Origin: Nocardioides coralli
GTDB lineage: Bacteria > Actinomycetota > Actinomycetes > Propionibacteriales > Nocardioidaceae
Reading direction: 5' to 3'
Assembly (NCBI RefSeq): GCF_019880385.1
Contig: NZ_CP082273.1
Coordinates: 1,178,001 to 1,242,000 of the forward strand
Length of the DNA: 64,000 nt
In this document: in pieces, positions 11,301 to 18,958 of the stretch
How positions within the stretch are numbered: the first letter of the stretch is position 1
How the letters are laid out: each line of letters begins with the position of its first letter
Notes under the pieces: generated by a model
Seen by the model: only the letters and a program-made list of their open reading frames with translations
What the model was told of the DNA's origin: nothing
The model's database searches: none
Made by a program: the position numbers and the translations under genes

Positions 11301-11879
11301 TCACTGCGCCCGCTCACCGCCGGGCACCCACAGCACGTCGCCCTGCTCCCGGTTCGCGTGGCGGGCCAGGATGAACAGCAGGTCGCTGAGCCGGTTGAGG
11401 TAGGTCAGCGCGAGCTTGTTCATGGTCTCGCCGTGCTCGGCCCATGCGGCCCAGGCCGAACGCTCGGCCCGGCGAGCCACCGTGCGGGCGACGTGCAGGT
11501 GGGCGGCGCCCGGCGTGCCACCGTTGAGGATGAACGAGCGCAGCTTGGGCAGGTCCTCGTTGTAGCTGTCGCACCACTGCTCGAGCTGGTCGACGTACTC
11601 CTGCAGCACGCGCAGCGGCGGGAACTCCGGGTCCGGGACCACCGGGGTGCACAGGTCCGCGCCGACGTCGAACAGGTCGTTCTGGATCCGGGTGAGGACG
11701 GCGACGACGTCGTCCTCGAGGTCACCCGTGGCGAGGGCGACACCGATGCAGGCGTTGGCCTCGTCCACGTCGGCGTACGCCGCGAGGCGCAGGTCGGTCT
11801 TCGACGTCTCGCTCATGTCGCCGAGCCGGGTGCGGCCGCCGTCGCCGGTGCGCGTGTAGATGCGGGTGAGGTTGACCAT
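11301..11879 (-). CDS. PduO-type cob(I)alamin adenosyltransferase
   Basis: 192-residue ATP:cob(I)alamin adenosyltransferase that makes coenzyme B12 for adenosylcobalamin-dependent mutases. Seen: N-terminal ATP-binding stretch TRTGDGGRTRLGD and the C-terminal helix NRLSDLLFILARHANRE, both family signatures. A leaderless promoter (TAGAGT six bases before the ATG) drives it. Two B12 mutase genes (12418 and 37455) and the MeaB GTPase lie in the same window, so it probably supplies their cofactor. Confidence 0.93.
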   Translation of the reverse strand: MVNLTRIYTRTGDGGRTRLGDMSETSKTDLRLAAYADVDEANACIGVALATGDLEDDVVAVLTRIQNDLFDVGADLCTPVVPDPEFPPLRVLQEYVDQLEQWCDSYNEDLPKLRSFILNGGTPGAAHLHVARTVARRAERSAWAAWAEHGETMNKLALTYLNRLSDLLFILARHANREQGDVLWVPGGERAQ

Positions 11880-12028
11880 GATCGCACTCTAGGAGGGGTG
11901 GGGGTGGGGCCCCGCCACCGAGGTCGGGATCGGGCGCAACCACAGGGGTGGCGCGCGTCCTCCCAGGAGCGGACACTGGTGTCGACGAGGGCCGGGCCCG
12001 TCCGAGGTCCGGGGGGCAGGGGAGCACC

Positions 12029-12331
12029 ATGGAGATGACGACCGAGGGGCCGACACTGGTGCTGAGCGGTGACTTCGACGGCCGCAGCACGGCGCGCGTC
12101 CGGCAGGAGCTGCACGAACGGCTCGCCGCACCGGAGCACGAGATCGTCGTCGACCTGAGCGCGGTGGAGGCGGTCGACGTGTCGGCGCTGCGGGTGCTGG
12201 CCTTCGCGAGCCACGAGGCGGCCCGCACGGGGCACTCTGTGCGGCTCCGCGGCGCCGGCCCGACCGTGCGCCGGATGCTGCACCTGACCCGGCTGCGGCG
12301 GTTCGTGGAACTGGAGCCCAGCGCCGCCTGA
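12029..12331 (+). CDS. STAS domain protein, anti-sigma factor antagonist type
   Basis: 100-residue single-domain STAS protein. The segment VDLSAVEAVDVSALRVL matches the anti-anti-sigma core, and its Ser aligns with the phosphorylated Ser of SpoIIAA, although the usual DSSGL reads DVSAL. Such proteins release sigma factors by binding an anti-sigma kinase. No cognate kinase or sigma gene is adjacent, so the partner is encoded elsewhere. The ATG at 12029 has a strong GGGGAG site. Confidence 0.8.
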   Translation: MEMTTEGPTLVLSGDFDGRSTARVRQELHERLAAPEHEIVVDLSAVEAVDVSALRVLAFASHEAARTGHSVRLRGAGPTVRRMLHLTRLRRFVELEPSAA

Positions 12332-12404
12332 GCAGCCCGACGCCGGCCGTGCGGCTGTGGACAACCCCACACCGAGACGGGTACCCGCCGGTAGCAACCG
12401 GGCC

Positions 12405-12417
12405 TACGCTTCGCAGC
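12405..12417 (+). promoter_or_regulatory. Leaderless -10 box of meaA
   Basis: TACGCT ends seven bases before the ATG at 12418 and no ribosome site is present, so transcription probably begins at or next to the start codon. Confidence 0.5.
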
Positions 12418-14424
12418 ATGAGCGAGAGCGACCGCCCCGAGAAGGACCGGCCCTGGGTGATGCGGACCTACGCCGGGCACTCCACGGCGGCGGCGTCCAA
12501 CGCCCTCTACCGCACCAACCTGGCCAAGGGGCAGACCGGCCTGTCGGTCGCGTTCGACCTCCCGACCCAGACCGGCTACGACCCCGACCACGTCCTGAGC
12601 CGGGGAGAGGTCGGCAAGGTCGGCGTGCCGATCCCGCACCTCGGCGAGATGCGCCGGCTCTTCGACGACATCCCCCTGACGGGGATGAACACGTCGATGA
12701 CCATCAACGCGGTGGCGATGTGGATGCTGGCGCTCTACCAGGTGGTGGCGGAGGAGCAGAACCCCGAGCTCTCGCCGGAGGACGTGGCCGGCCAGCTCGC
12801 CGGCACCACCCAGAACGACATCATCAAGGAGTACCTCTCGCGGGGTACCTACGCCTTCCCGCCCGAGGCCTCGATGCGGCTGACCGCCGACATGATCGCC
12901 TACACGGTGCACCGGGTCCCGCGGTGGAACCCGATCAACATCTGCAGCTACCACCTGCAGGAAGCCGGTGCCACGCCCACCCAGGAGCTTGCCTACGCCC
13001 TCTGCACCGCGATCGCGGTCCTCGACCGGGTGAAGGCCTCGGGCCAGGTCTCCGAGGAGGAGTTCGGCACCGTCGTCGGCCGCATCTCCTTCTTCGTCAA
13101 CGCGGGTGTCCGGTTCGTCGAGGAGACCTGCAAGATGCGGGCCTTCGTCCAGCTCTGGGACGAGATCACCCAGGAGCGGTACGGCGTCACCGACCCCAAG
13201 ATGCGCCGGTTCCGGTACGGCGTGCAGGTGAACTCGCTCGGCCTGACCGAGGCCCAGCCGGAGAACAACGTCCAGCGCATCGTCCTGGAGATGCTCGGGG
13301 TCACGCTCAGCAAGCGGGCCCGGGCGCGCGCCGTCCAGCTCCCGGCCTGGAACGAGGCGCTGGGGCTTCCGCGTCCCTGGGACCAGCAGTGGTCGCTGCG
13401 CCTGCAGCAGGTGCTGGCCTTCGAGTCCGACCTGCTCGAGCACGAGGACATCTTCGACGGCTCCCACGTCATCGAGGCCAAGGTCGCCGAGCTCGTCCGC
13501 GGCGCTCGGGAGGAGATGGACCGGGTGCAGGCCATGGGTGGTGCCATCGAGGCCGTCGAGTACATGAAGCAGTCCCTCGTCTCCTCCCACGCCGCCCGCC
13601 GTGCCCGGATCGAGTCCGGTGAGGAGGTCATCGTCGGCGTCAACCGGTTCGAGACCACCGAGCCCTCGCCGCTGACCGCCGACCTCGACACGGCCATCCA
13701 GACCGCCGACCCGCAGGCGGAGGAGGCTGCGGTCCGGTCGGTGCAGGAGTGGAAGGCGCAGCGCGACCAGTCTGCGGTCGAGGAGGCCCTGGCGCGCCTG
13801 GCGTCGGCGGCCAAGACCGAGGAGAACCTCATGCCGGCCACCCTCGCCGCGGCCCGCGCGGGCGCGACGACGGGGGAGTGGGCCGGCACCCTGCGTGAGG
13901 TGTTCGGCGAGTACCGGGCACCGACGGGCGTCACGGGCGCGGTCGGCGTGGCCGAGGCGGGCGAGGGGCTGACCGCCGTCCGCGAGCGCGTGCGGCAGAC
14001 GGGGGAGGAGCTCGGCACGCGACTGCGGCTGCTGGTCGGCAAGCCGGGGCTCGACGGTCACTCCAACGGCGCCGAGCAGGTCGCCGTACGGGCGCGCGAC
14101 GCGGGCTTCGAGGTGATCTACCAGGGCATCCGGCTGACACCCGACCAGATCGTGAGCGCTGCTGTCGCCGAGGACGTGCACTGCGTCGGGCTGTCGATCC
14201 TCTCCGGCTCGCACATGGAGCTCGTGCCTGACGTGCTCGAGGGGCTGCGACGAGCCGGCGTCGAGGACGTGCCGGTGATCGTGGGCGGGATCATCCCCGA
14301 CTCAGACGGCCGCCGGCTCGTGGAGATGGGGGTCGCGGCCGTCTACACCCCCAAGGACTTCGGGCTGACGGAGATCATGGCCGGCATCGTCGACCAGGTC
14401 CGGCGCGCCCACGGACTGGACTGA
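12418..14424 (+). CDS. meaA: Ethylmalonyl-CoA mutase (MeaA/Ecm)
   Basis: Adenosylcobalamin-dependent mutase of 668 residues converting (2R)-ethylmalonyl-CoA to (2S)-methylsuccinyl-CoA in the ethylmalonyl-CoA pathway. Seen: N-terminal mutase barrel with RTYAGHSTAAASNALYRTN, where YAGH replaces the YAGF of methylmalonyl-CoA mutase, and an Arg kept in KEYLSRGTY. The C-terminal B12 domain carries DGHSNG with His548 as the predicted lower axial cobalt ligand. This combination and length fit the MeaA branch. Ccr and epimerase, which make its substrate, lie at 30729-32590. The main alternative, methylmalonyl-CoA mutase, is less likely given the YAGH motif. Confidence 0.9.
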   Translation: MSESDRPEKDRPWVMRTYAGHSTAAASNALYRTNLAKGQTGLSVAFDLPTQTGYDPDHVLSRGEVGKVGVPIPHLGEMRRLFDDIPLTGMNTSMTINAVAMWMLALYQVVAEEQNPELSPEDVAGQLAGTTQNDIIKEYLSRGTYAFPPEASMRLTADMIAYTVHRVPRWNPINICSYHLQEAGATPTQELAYALCTAIAVLDRVKASGQVSEEEFGTVVGRISFFVNAGVRFVEETCKMRAFVQLWDEITQERYGVTDPKMRRFRYGVQVNSLGLTEAQPENNVQRIVLEMLGVTLSKRARARAVQLPAWNEALGLPRPWDQQWSLRLQQVLAFESDLLEHEDIFDGSHVIEAKVAELVRGAREEMDRVQAMGGAIEAVEYMKQSLVSSHAARRARIESGEEVIVGVNRFETTEPSPLTADLDTAIQTADPQAEEAAVRSVQEWKAQRDQSAVEEALARLASAAKTEENLMPATLAAARAGATTGEWAGTLREVFGEYRAPTGVTGAVGVAEAGEGLTAVRERVRQTGEELGTRLRLLVGKPGLDGHSNGAEQVAVRARDAGFEVIYQGIRLTPDQIVSAAVAEDVHCVGLSILSGSHMELVPDVLEGLRRAGVEDVPVIVGGIIPDSDGRRLVEMGVAAVYTPKDFGLTEIMAGIVDQVRRAHGLD

Positions 14425-14427
14425 GCG

Positions 14428-14925
14428 CTACCAGCCGCGGGTGCCGGCCTCGCCCTTGAACGGGCCGACGACCCGTGAGGTGATCCAGCCGCCGTAGAAG
14501 CCGCCCGCCTGCGGCAGCACCCGCTCGCCGTCGACCGTGCACTCGTCGACGAGGGCGGGCATCACCGCCAGGTGGTCGAGGAGCACCTCGAAGCCCGGGG
14601 TCGGCGCCGGGTAGGTCCACGCCGCGCGCTCCGCGACCCGGCCGTCGACGACGAGGTCGTAGTAGGCCGCCTGGCCCTTCCACTCACACCACGTGGCACC
14701 GGGTACCGCGCGCAGCGAGCCCTCCCGGAAGGCGGTGCGCGGGAGGTAGTAGGTGGGCGGGTGGCTGGTCTCCAGCACGCGGTACGTCGCCTGCGACCGA
14801 GCCACGACGACTCCGCCCAACAGCACCTCGACCGTCTCGTTGCTGGGCTCGACGCGGGGTGGCCGGGGATAGTCCCAGACCGACTCCTGCCCGGGTCCGG
14901 CGGGTTCGGGCGTCACGCGGGGCAT
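14428..14925 (-). CDS. DUF427 domain protein
   Basis: 165-residue soluble protein with tandem copies of the DUF427 beta fold. Seen are TYYLPRTAFREGSLR and CEWKGQAAYYDL in the first half, and the repeated pattern ending FYGGWITS in the second. The family is common in actinobacteria but has no settled biochemical role. The gene ends 3 bases after the convergent meaA. A leaderless promoter (TATCGT, six bases before ATG) overlaps the divergent promoter of the next gene. Confidence 0.85.
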   Translation of the reverse strand: MPRVTPEPAGPGQESVWDYPRPPRVEPSNETVEVLLGGVVVARSQATYRVLETSHPPTYYLPRTAFREGSLRAVPGATWCEWKGQAAYYDLVVDGRVAERAAWTYPAPTPGFEVLLDHLAVMPALVDECTVDGERVLPQAGGFYGGWITSRVVGPFKGEAGTRGW

Positions 14926-14961
14926 GCCGCCACGATAGGCAGACGTGGCTAACCTCGGTCC
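14926..14961. promoter_or_regulatory. 36-bp divergent leaderless promoter pair
   Basis: TATCGT on the minus strand (14932-14937) and TAACCT on the plus strand (14950-14955) each end six bases before opposing start codons. The two -10 boxes are only 12 bases apart, so the two polymerases would exclude each other. Confidence 0.5.
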
Positions 14962-15237
14962 ATGACCGACCTGCACTGCCCGGCACGGATCTTCCTGCTC
15001 CGGCCGGGACCGGGCAGCGAGGCGGTGCTGGAGCGGTTGGTCGCAGTCGAGCGAGTGACGGCGACGTACCACCGGGTCGCGTCGTCGGACGGGGCCGACC
15101 TGGCCGACCTCGCCGACCGCCACCGGGGCGAGGCGGTCGTCGTCGTGGGGGAGCATCCTCACCGGCCGGACCTGGCGCTCGTGGAGGTGGACGCGGACGG
15201 CGAGCGGGTCGTGCCCCTGACGGTGCCCGATCAGTGA
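14962..15237 (+). CDS. Hypothetical protein, 91 residues
   Basis: Small soluble acidic protein with alternating hydrophobic strands (ARIFLLRPG, EAVVVVGEHPHRP, LALVEVDADGERVVPL) suggesting a compact alpha/beta fold. I do not recognise a family. Codon usage is GC3-rich as in its neighbours and a leaderless promoter precedes the ATG, so it is probably a real gene. Its 3' end overlaps the iron box of the next gene by three bases. Confidence 0.6.
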   Translation: MTDLHCPARIFLLRPGPGSEAVLERLVAVERVTATYHRVASSDGADLADLADRHRGEAVVVVGEHPHRPDLALVEVDADGERVVPLTVPDQ

Positions 15238-15253
15238 GGTAAGGCAACCCTAA
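15235..15253 (+). promoter_or_regulatory. IdeR/DtxR-type iron box
   Basis: TGAGGTAAGGCAACCCTAA matches the IdeR/DtxR operator consensus TTAGGTAAGGCTAACCTAA at 16 of 19 positions. It is centred about 31 bases before the start of the next gene, over the expected -35 region of its promoter (TACCCT -10 at 15262-15267). That placement predicts iron-dependent repression of 15275-15535. Binding is inferred. Confidence 0.7.
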
Positions 15254-15274
15254 GGATCTGGTACCCTGCCGGTC

Positions 15275-15535
15275 ATGGGCAAGGGCAAGAAGAAGGGCGC
15301 GAAGGCGGCCGCCTCGAAGCAGGCGCAGCCGGCCGGCGTCGCCAAGCTGCCCAAGAAGAAGTGCTGCGAGTCGAAGAGCCGCTGCAACCGCTGCCCCCTC
15401 CGCATGCTCAAGGAGGGGACGATGCCCTCCGGTTACACCGTGCACAAGCGCAAGCTGGTCACCGTCGAGAAGGCTGCGGCCATCAAGGCCGCCAAGCAGC
15501 TCAAGAAGACCAGGAAGGCCGGCAAGGCCGCGTGA
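15275..15535 (+). CDS. Lys-rich small protein with a CC-x5-C-x2-C motif, iron-box controlled
   Basis: 86 residues, strongly basic: Lys/Ala/Gly-rich ends flank a central cysteine cluster (Cys30, Cys31, Cys37, Cys40, reading KCCESKSRCNRCP). Four cysteines at this spacing could bind one metal ion or a small cluster; this is inferred. No membrane segment or signal peptide. The gene appears leaderless, with TACCCT seven bases before the ATG, and an IdeR-type iron box overlies the promoter. Ferritin follows 70 bases later. I do not know a function; an iron-linked metal-handling or nucleic-acid-binding protein is plausible. Confidence 0.8.
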   Translation: MGKGKKKGAKAAASKQAQPAGVAKLPKKKCCESKSRCNRCPLRMLKEGTMPSGYTVHKRKLVTVEKAAAIKAAKQLKKTRKAGKAA

Positions 15536-15538
15536 CCC

Positions 15539-15565
15539 GGTGGCGGTGCGCCCCGCGCCGCCACC
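15539..15565 (+). terminator. Stem-loop between the small basic protein and ferritin
   Basis: GGTGGCGG (15539-15546) pairs with CCGCCACC (15558-15565) across an 11-base loop, directly after the TGA. It would separate the iron-box transcript from the ferritin transcript. Confidence 0.5.
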
Positions 15566-15605
15566 TGTCATGCTCGTGCCCCACCGCCGCCCCCGAGGAG
15601 GTCCC

Positions 15606-16130
15606 GTGCCCGCCGAGAGGTTCGTCGACCAGCTCAACGCCCAGATCGGCAACGAGCTGGCCGCCCACAACCAGTACCTCGCCTGCGCCGTCTACTACGA
15701 CGCCCTGACGATGCCGCGGATGGCTGCCTTCTTCTACGGTCAGGCGCTCGAGGAGCGCGACCACGCGATGATGATGGTGCAGTACCTCGTCGACACCGAC
15801 AGCGAGGTGGTCGTCCCCGGCGTACCCGCCCCCGAGTCGGCCTTCGCCGACGTGGTGGCACCGGTCGAGCTGGCCCTCGCCCAGGAGCGCCGCGTCACCG
15901 AGCAGATCAACGCGTTGCTCCGCGTGGCCCGTGAGGAGTCCGACTTCGCCTCCGAGCAGTTCCTGCAGTGGTTCGTCAAGGAGCAGGTCGAGGAGGTCGC
16001 CACCATGACCGACCTGCTGGCCGTGGTGTCCCGGTGCCGTGACGATTTCGAGGACATCGAGGAGTACGTCGCGCGGGAGCAGGTCGGTCCCGAGGACGAC
16101 CCGACCGCGCCGCGCGTCGCCGGGGCCTAG
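15606..16130 (+). CDS. Ferritin (non-haem iron storage)
   Basis: 174-residue four-helix ferritin forming a 24-subunit iron store. From the GTG at 15606 the ferroxidase residues fall at Glu17, Glu49/50 and His53, the same positions as in E. coli FtnA, and the later helix keeps Glu residues in QWFVKEQVEE. The GTG is chosen because GAGGAG lies at correct spacing; longer in-frame starts lack a ribosome site. There is no iron box directly before it, and a stem-loop separates it from the iron-box gene upstream. Confidence 0.93.
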   Translation: MPAERFVDQLNAQIGNELAAHNQYLACAVYYDALTMPRMAAFFYGQALEERDHAMMMVQYLVDTDSEVVVPGVPAPESAFADVVAPVELALAQERRVTEQINALLRVAREESDFASEQFLQWFVKEQVEEVATMTDLLAVVSRCRDDFEDIEEYVAREQVGPEDDPTAPRVAGA

Positions 16131-16159
16131 CGCCCGCCGCCCGCCGGGACGAGGAGACC

Positions 16160-17086
16160 GTGCGCATCACCGTCGTGGGAGCCGGCGTCGTCGGGCTCAC
16201 CTGCGCGGTCCGCCTGCTGGAGGCCGGTCACGACGTGGCCGTCCTCGCCCGCGACCTGCCGCGCGAGACCACCTCGGCCGTGGCGGCCGCACTCTGGTAC
16301 CCCTACCGCGCGTTCCCGCAGGACCGGGTGACGGCGTGGGCACGCTCCACCTACGCCACGTTCGCGGAGCTCGCCGACGATCCCGCCACCGGGGTGGTCA
16401 TGCGCCCGGGCACGGAGGTGTTCGGCAGCCCGCAGCCGGACCCGTGGTGGGTGTCGGCCGTCCCGTCGCTGACACGCGAGGGGCGCCTGCCGCCGCCGTA
16501 CGTGGACGGCTGGACGTTCGTCGCGCCCGTCGTCGAGATGCCCGTCTACCTGGAGTGGCTGCTGGCCCGGGTCGAGGCGCTCGGGGGCAGCGTGACCCGG
16601 ATGGCGCTCGCCGCGCTCCCCGAGGGTGGAGACGTGGTGGTCAACTGCTCCGGCATCGGCTCCAGGCTGCTCGCCGGGGACCCTGCGGTGACGCCGGTGC
16701 GGGGTCAGGTCGTGCTGGTGGAGCAGTTCGGGCTCGACCGGTGGTGGCTGGACGCCGCCGGGCCGACGTACGTCGTGCCCCGGGCCCGTGACGTCGTGGT
16801 CGGCGGCACCGGCGAGGAGGGGGAGTGGAGCCGCACCCCGTCGGCGGCGACCGCGGAGGAGATCCTGGCTCGTGCGTCGCGTCTGGTCCCGGCGCTCGCC
16901 GGCGCCCGGGTCCTGCGCAGCGCCGTCGGCCTGCGTCCGGCGCGACCGTCCCTGCGGCTCGAGCGGGTCGGGCGCACGGTGCACTGCTACGGGCACGGCG
17001 GGGCCGGTGTGACGCTCAGCTGGGGCACCGCCGACGAGGTCACCAGCCTGGTCGGAGCGGTCCCGGGGTCGACCACGGGCGGGTAA
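16160..17086 (+). CDS. D-amino-acid oxidase (FAD-dependent)
   Basis: 308-residue flavoprotein. Seen: N-terminal dinucleotide motif VGAGVVGL and the DAO-family region SAVAAALWYPY. The conserved late blocks are LRPARPSLRLE (substrate-carboxylate Arg) and GHGGAGVTLSWGTA (FAD-binding C-terminus). It oxidises D-amino acids to 2-oxo acids with H2O2 and ammonia. GAGGAG precedes the GTG start. Substrate range cannot be told; D-amino acids from wall turnover are a reasonable guess. Confidence 0.88.
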   Translation: MRITVVGAGVVGLTCAVRLLEAGHDVAVLARDLPRETTSAVAAALWYPYRAFPQDRVTAWARSTYATFAELADDPATGVVMRPGTEVFGSPQPDPWWVSAVPSLTREGRLPPPYVDGWTFVAPVVEMPVYLEWLLARVEALGGSVTRMALAALPEGGDVVVNCSGIGSRLLAGDPAVTPVRGQVVLVEQFGLDRWWLDAAGPTYVVPRARDVVVGGTGEEGEWSRTPSAATAEEILARASRLVPALAGARVLRSAVGLRPARPSLRLERVGRTVHCYGHGGAGVTLSWGTADEVTSLVGAVPGSTTGG

Positions 17087-17147
17087 CAGAGCACCCACGC
17101 CGTGGTGACGCCGTGACGGATGTGACGCGCGGGACGACGGCCGGACC

Positions 17148-17160
17148 TAGGCTTCCCGCC
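17148..17160 (+). promoter_or_regulatory. Leaderless -10 box of the PAS histidine kinase
   Basis: TAGGCT ends seven bases before the GTG at 17161, with no ribosome site. This supports 17161 as the start codon. Confidence 0.5.
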
Positions 17161-18213
17161 GTGCCCCCGCCCGCAGCACCCCCCTCGGACGTCTACCGCG
17201 ACATGCTCGACGTCGCCCCCGATGCGATGGTCGCCGTCGACGCCACCACCGGTGAGATCCGTCTGGCGAACGCGCACGCGGCGGGGCTCTTCGGCCGCGA
17301 CGCTGACGAGCTGGTCGGTTCGTCCCTCCGCGACGTGCTCCCCGGGTGCTGCCCCACCCGCGCGGAGGCGGCGGTCGAGCTGCGCGTCCTCCGACCCGAT
17401 GGGGGAGAGGTCCCGGTCCAGGTGTGGTGCTCACCGCTGCCGGGCTGCGAGGGCCTCCTGGGGATCACCGTCCGTGACGCCGCCGACCGGCCGTCCGTGC
17501 ACGAGGTGTCCGAACGGGTGCGTGACGAGCTGCTGGCCACGATCTCCCACGAGCTGCGCACCCCGTTGACCTCGATCCTCGGCTACACCGAGCTCCTCGT
17601 GGAGATGGGGGACGAGCGACTCGGTGCGCACGCCACCCGGCTGCTCGACGCCGTACGCCGCAACGCCCGTCGGGAGCTGAGGCTGGTGGAGGACATGCTG
17701 GTGCTCGCCCAGCTCGGGTCCTCCACGCTGGAGATCGACCCTCAGCCGCTCGATCTCGGGCAGCTGGCCCGGTCGGTGTGCGCCGACCATGCCGTGGCCG
17801 CCACCAGGCACGGGGTCGTGCTGGACACGAGCGGGCTCGCACCGGTCTGGGTGCTCGGCGACGCCGATCGGCTGGTGCAGGTCCTGGCCAACCTGGTCGG
17901 GAACGCCGTGAAGTTCACCCCGCCGGGCGGCCGGGTCGAGGTACGGCTGCGTGGCGACGACGGCCACGCGCTGCTCGAGGTGGAGGACCAGGGCGTGGGC
18001 GTCGCCCCGGAGGAGGTCCCGCGGGTCTTCGACCGGCTCCACCGGGCCCCGGACGTGGTGAAGGCCCACGTCCCGGGTGCGGGGCTGGGTCTGCCGGTGG
18101 CGAAGGGCATCGTGGAAGCGCTGCACGGTGACATCGCGGTGGACAGCAGCCCTGGCCTGGGCACGACGGTGCAGGTGAGGTTGCCGCTGGTCAGCGCCGA
18201 GATGGCGGTCTGA
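17161..18213 (+). CDS. Soluble PAS-domain sensor histidine kinase
   Basis: 350 residues, no membrane segment, so a cytoplasmic sensor. Order: PAS domain (about 15-100), HisKA dimerisation domain with ISHELRTPLTSILGY (phosphoacceptor His130), and HATPase with N box NLVGNAVKFTPPGG, VEDQGVGV and GAGLGLPVAKGI. No response regulator is adjacent, so it is an orphan kinase here. The kinase at 20856 shares nearly the same H-box, suggesting related origin or a common partner. The start was set by the leaderless promoter. Confidence 0.88.
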   Translation: MPPPAAPPSDVYRDMLDVAPDAMVAVDATTGEIRLANAHAAGLFGRDADELVGSSLRDVLPGCCPTRAEAAVELRVLRPDGGEVPVQVWCSPLPGCEGLLGITVRDAADRPSVHEVSERVRDELLATISHELRTPLTSILGYTELLVEMGDERLGAHATRLLDAVRRNARRELRLVEDMLVLAQLGSSTLEIDPQPLDLGQLARSVCADHAVAATRHGVVLDTSGLAPVWVLGDADRLVQVLANLVGNAVKFTPPGGRVEVRLRGDDGHALLEVEDQGVGVAPEEVPRVFDRLHRAPDVVKAHVPGAGLGLPVAKGIVEALHGDIAVDSSPGLGTTVQVRLPLVSAEMAV

Positions 18214-18216
18214 CCC

Positions 18217-18891
18217 TCAGAACAGCCGGTCCTCGGAGCTCTCGAGCCCGCGCAGGGCGTCGTAGTCGACGACCGCGCACGCGATGCCGCGGTCGCCGGC
18301 GAGGACCCGGGCCTGCGGCTTGATCTCCTGGGCGGCGAAGATGCCGCGCACGGGCGCCAGCAGCGGGTCGCGGTTGAGGAGCTCGAGGTAGCGGGTGAGC
18401 TGCTCGACCCCGTCGATCTCGCCCCGGCGCTTGATCTCGACGGCCACGCTGGCGCCTTCGGCGTCGCGGCACATCAGGTCGACGGGTCCGATCGCCGTCG
18501 GGAACTCCCGGCGGACGAGCGTCAGTCCGTCCGACAGGGTCGAGGGGTGCTCGGCCAGCAGCTCCTGGAGGTGCTTCTCCACCCCGTCCTTCTGGAGGCC
18601 GGGGTCGACCCCCAGATGGTGGCTGGAGTCGTGGTGGATCTCCTCGATGAGGATGCGCAGGGTGTCGTCGGTCCTGCTGGTCACGGTCCACTCGACGGTG
18701 CCGTCCTCGGTGGTTCCCTCGCGGAGGGTGCAGGGCGGCGACATCCAGTTCAACGGCTTGTAGGAGCCGCCGTCGGAGTGGACCAGCACCGACCCGTCCG
18801 CCTTGACCATCAGCACCCGGGTGGCCATGGGGAGGTGGGCCGTCAGCCGGCCTGCGTAGTCCACCTGGCACCGGGCCACCACGAGTCGCAC
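18217..18891 (-). CDS. nucS: Mismatch-specific endonuclease NucS/EndoMS
   Basis: 224-residue endonuclease replacing MutSL in non-canonical mismatch repair of actinobacteria and archaea; it cuts both strands at G-T, G-G and T-T mismatches. Seen: N-terminal dimer domain with [11 protein letters not shown], then the nuclease core with Asp138 and Glu152-x-Lys154 (VEIKRRG). The C-terminal EDRLF fits the clamp-binding tail. GTG 18891 gives the expected length, and AATCTA read on the minus strand (TAGATT) eight bases before it marks a leaderless promoter. It is convergent with the kinase after a 3-base gap. Confidence 0.95.
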   Translation of the reverse strand: MRLVVARCQVDYAGRLTAHLPMATRVLMVKADGSVLVHSDGGSYKPLNWMSPPCTLREGTTEDGTVEWTVTSRTDDTLRILIEEIHHDSSHHLGVDPGLQKDGVEKHLQELLAEHPSTLSDGLTLVRREFPTAIGPVDLMCRDAEGASVAVEIKRRGEIDGVEQLTRYLELLNRDPLLAPVRGIFAAQEIKPQARVLAGDRGIACAVVDYDALRGLESSEDRLF

Positions 18892-18958
18892 GAGCGGTGA
18901 ATCTACCGTGACAGGACACACACGCGGGTGCCGGGACCGGCATGGAAGGATGCCCGCC

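Noticed and set aside
11722..14214. An 830-codon open frame antisense to meaA
   Set aside because: It lies opposite an unmistakable mutase gene, its translation is Arg/Gly/Asp-rich low complexity with no domain, and such antisense frames are expected when GC3 is very high.
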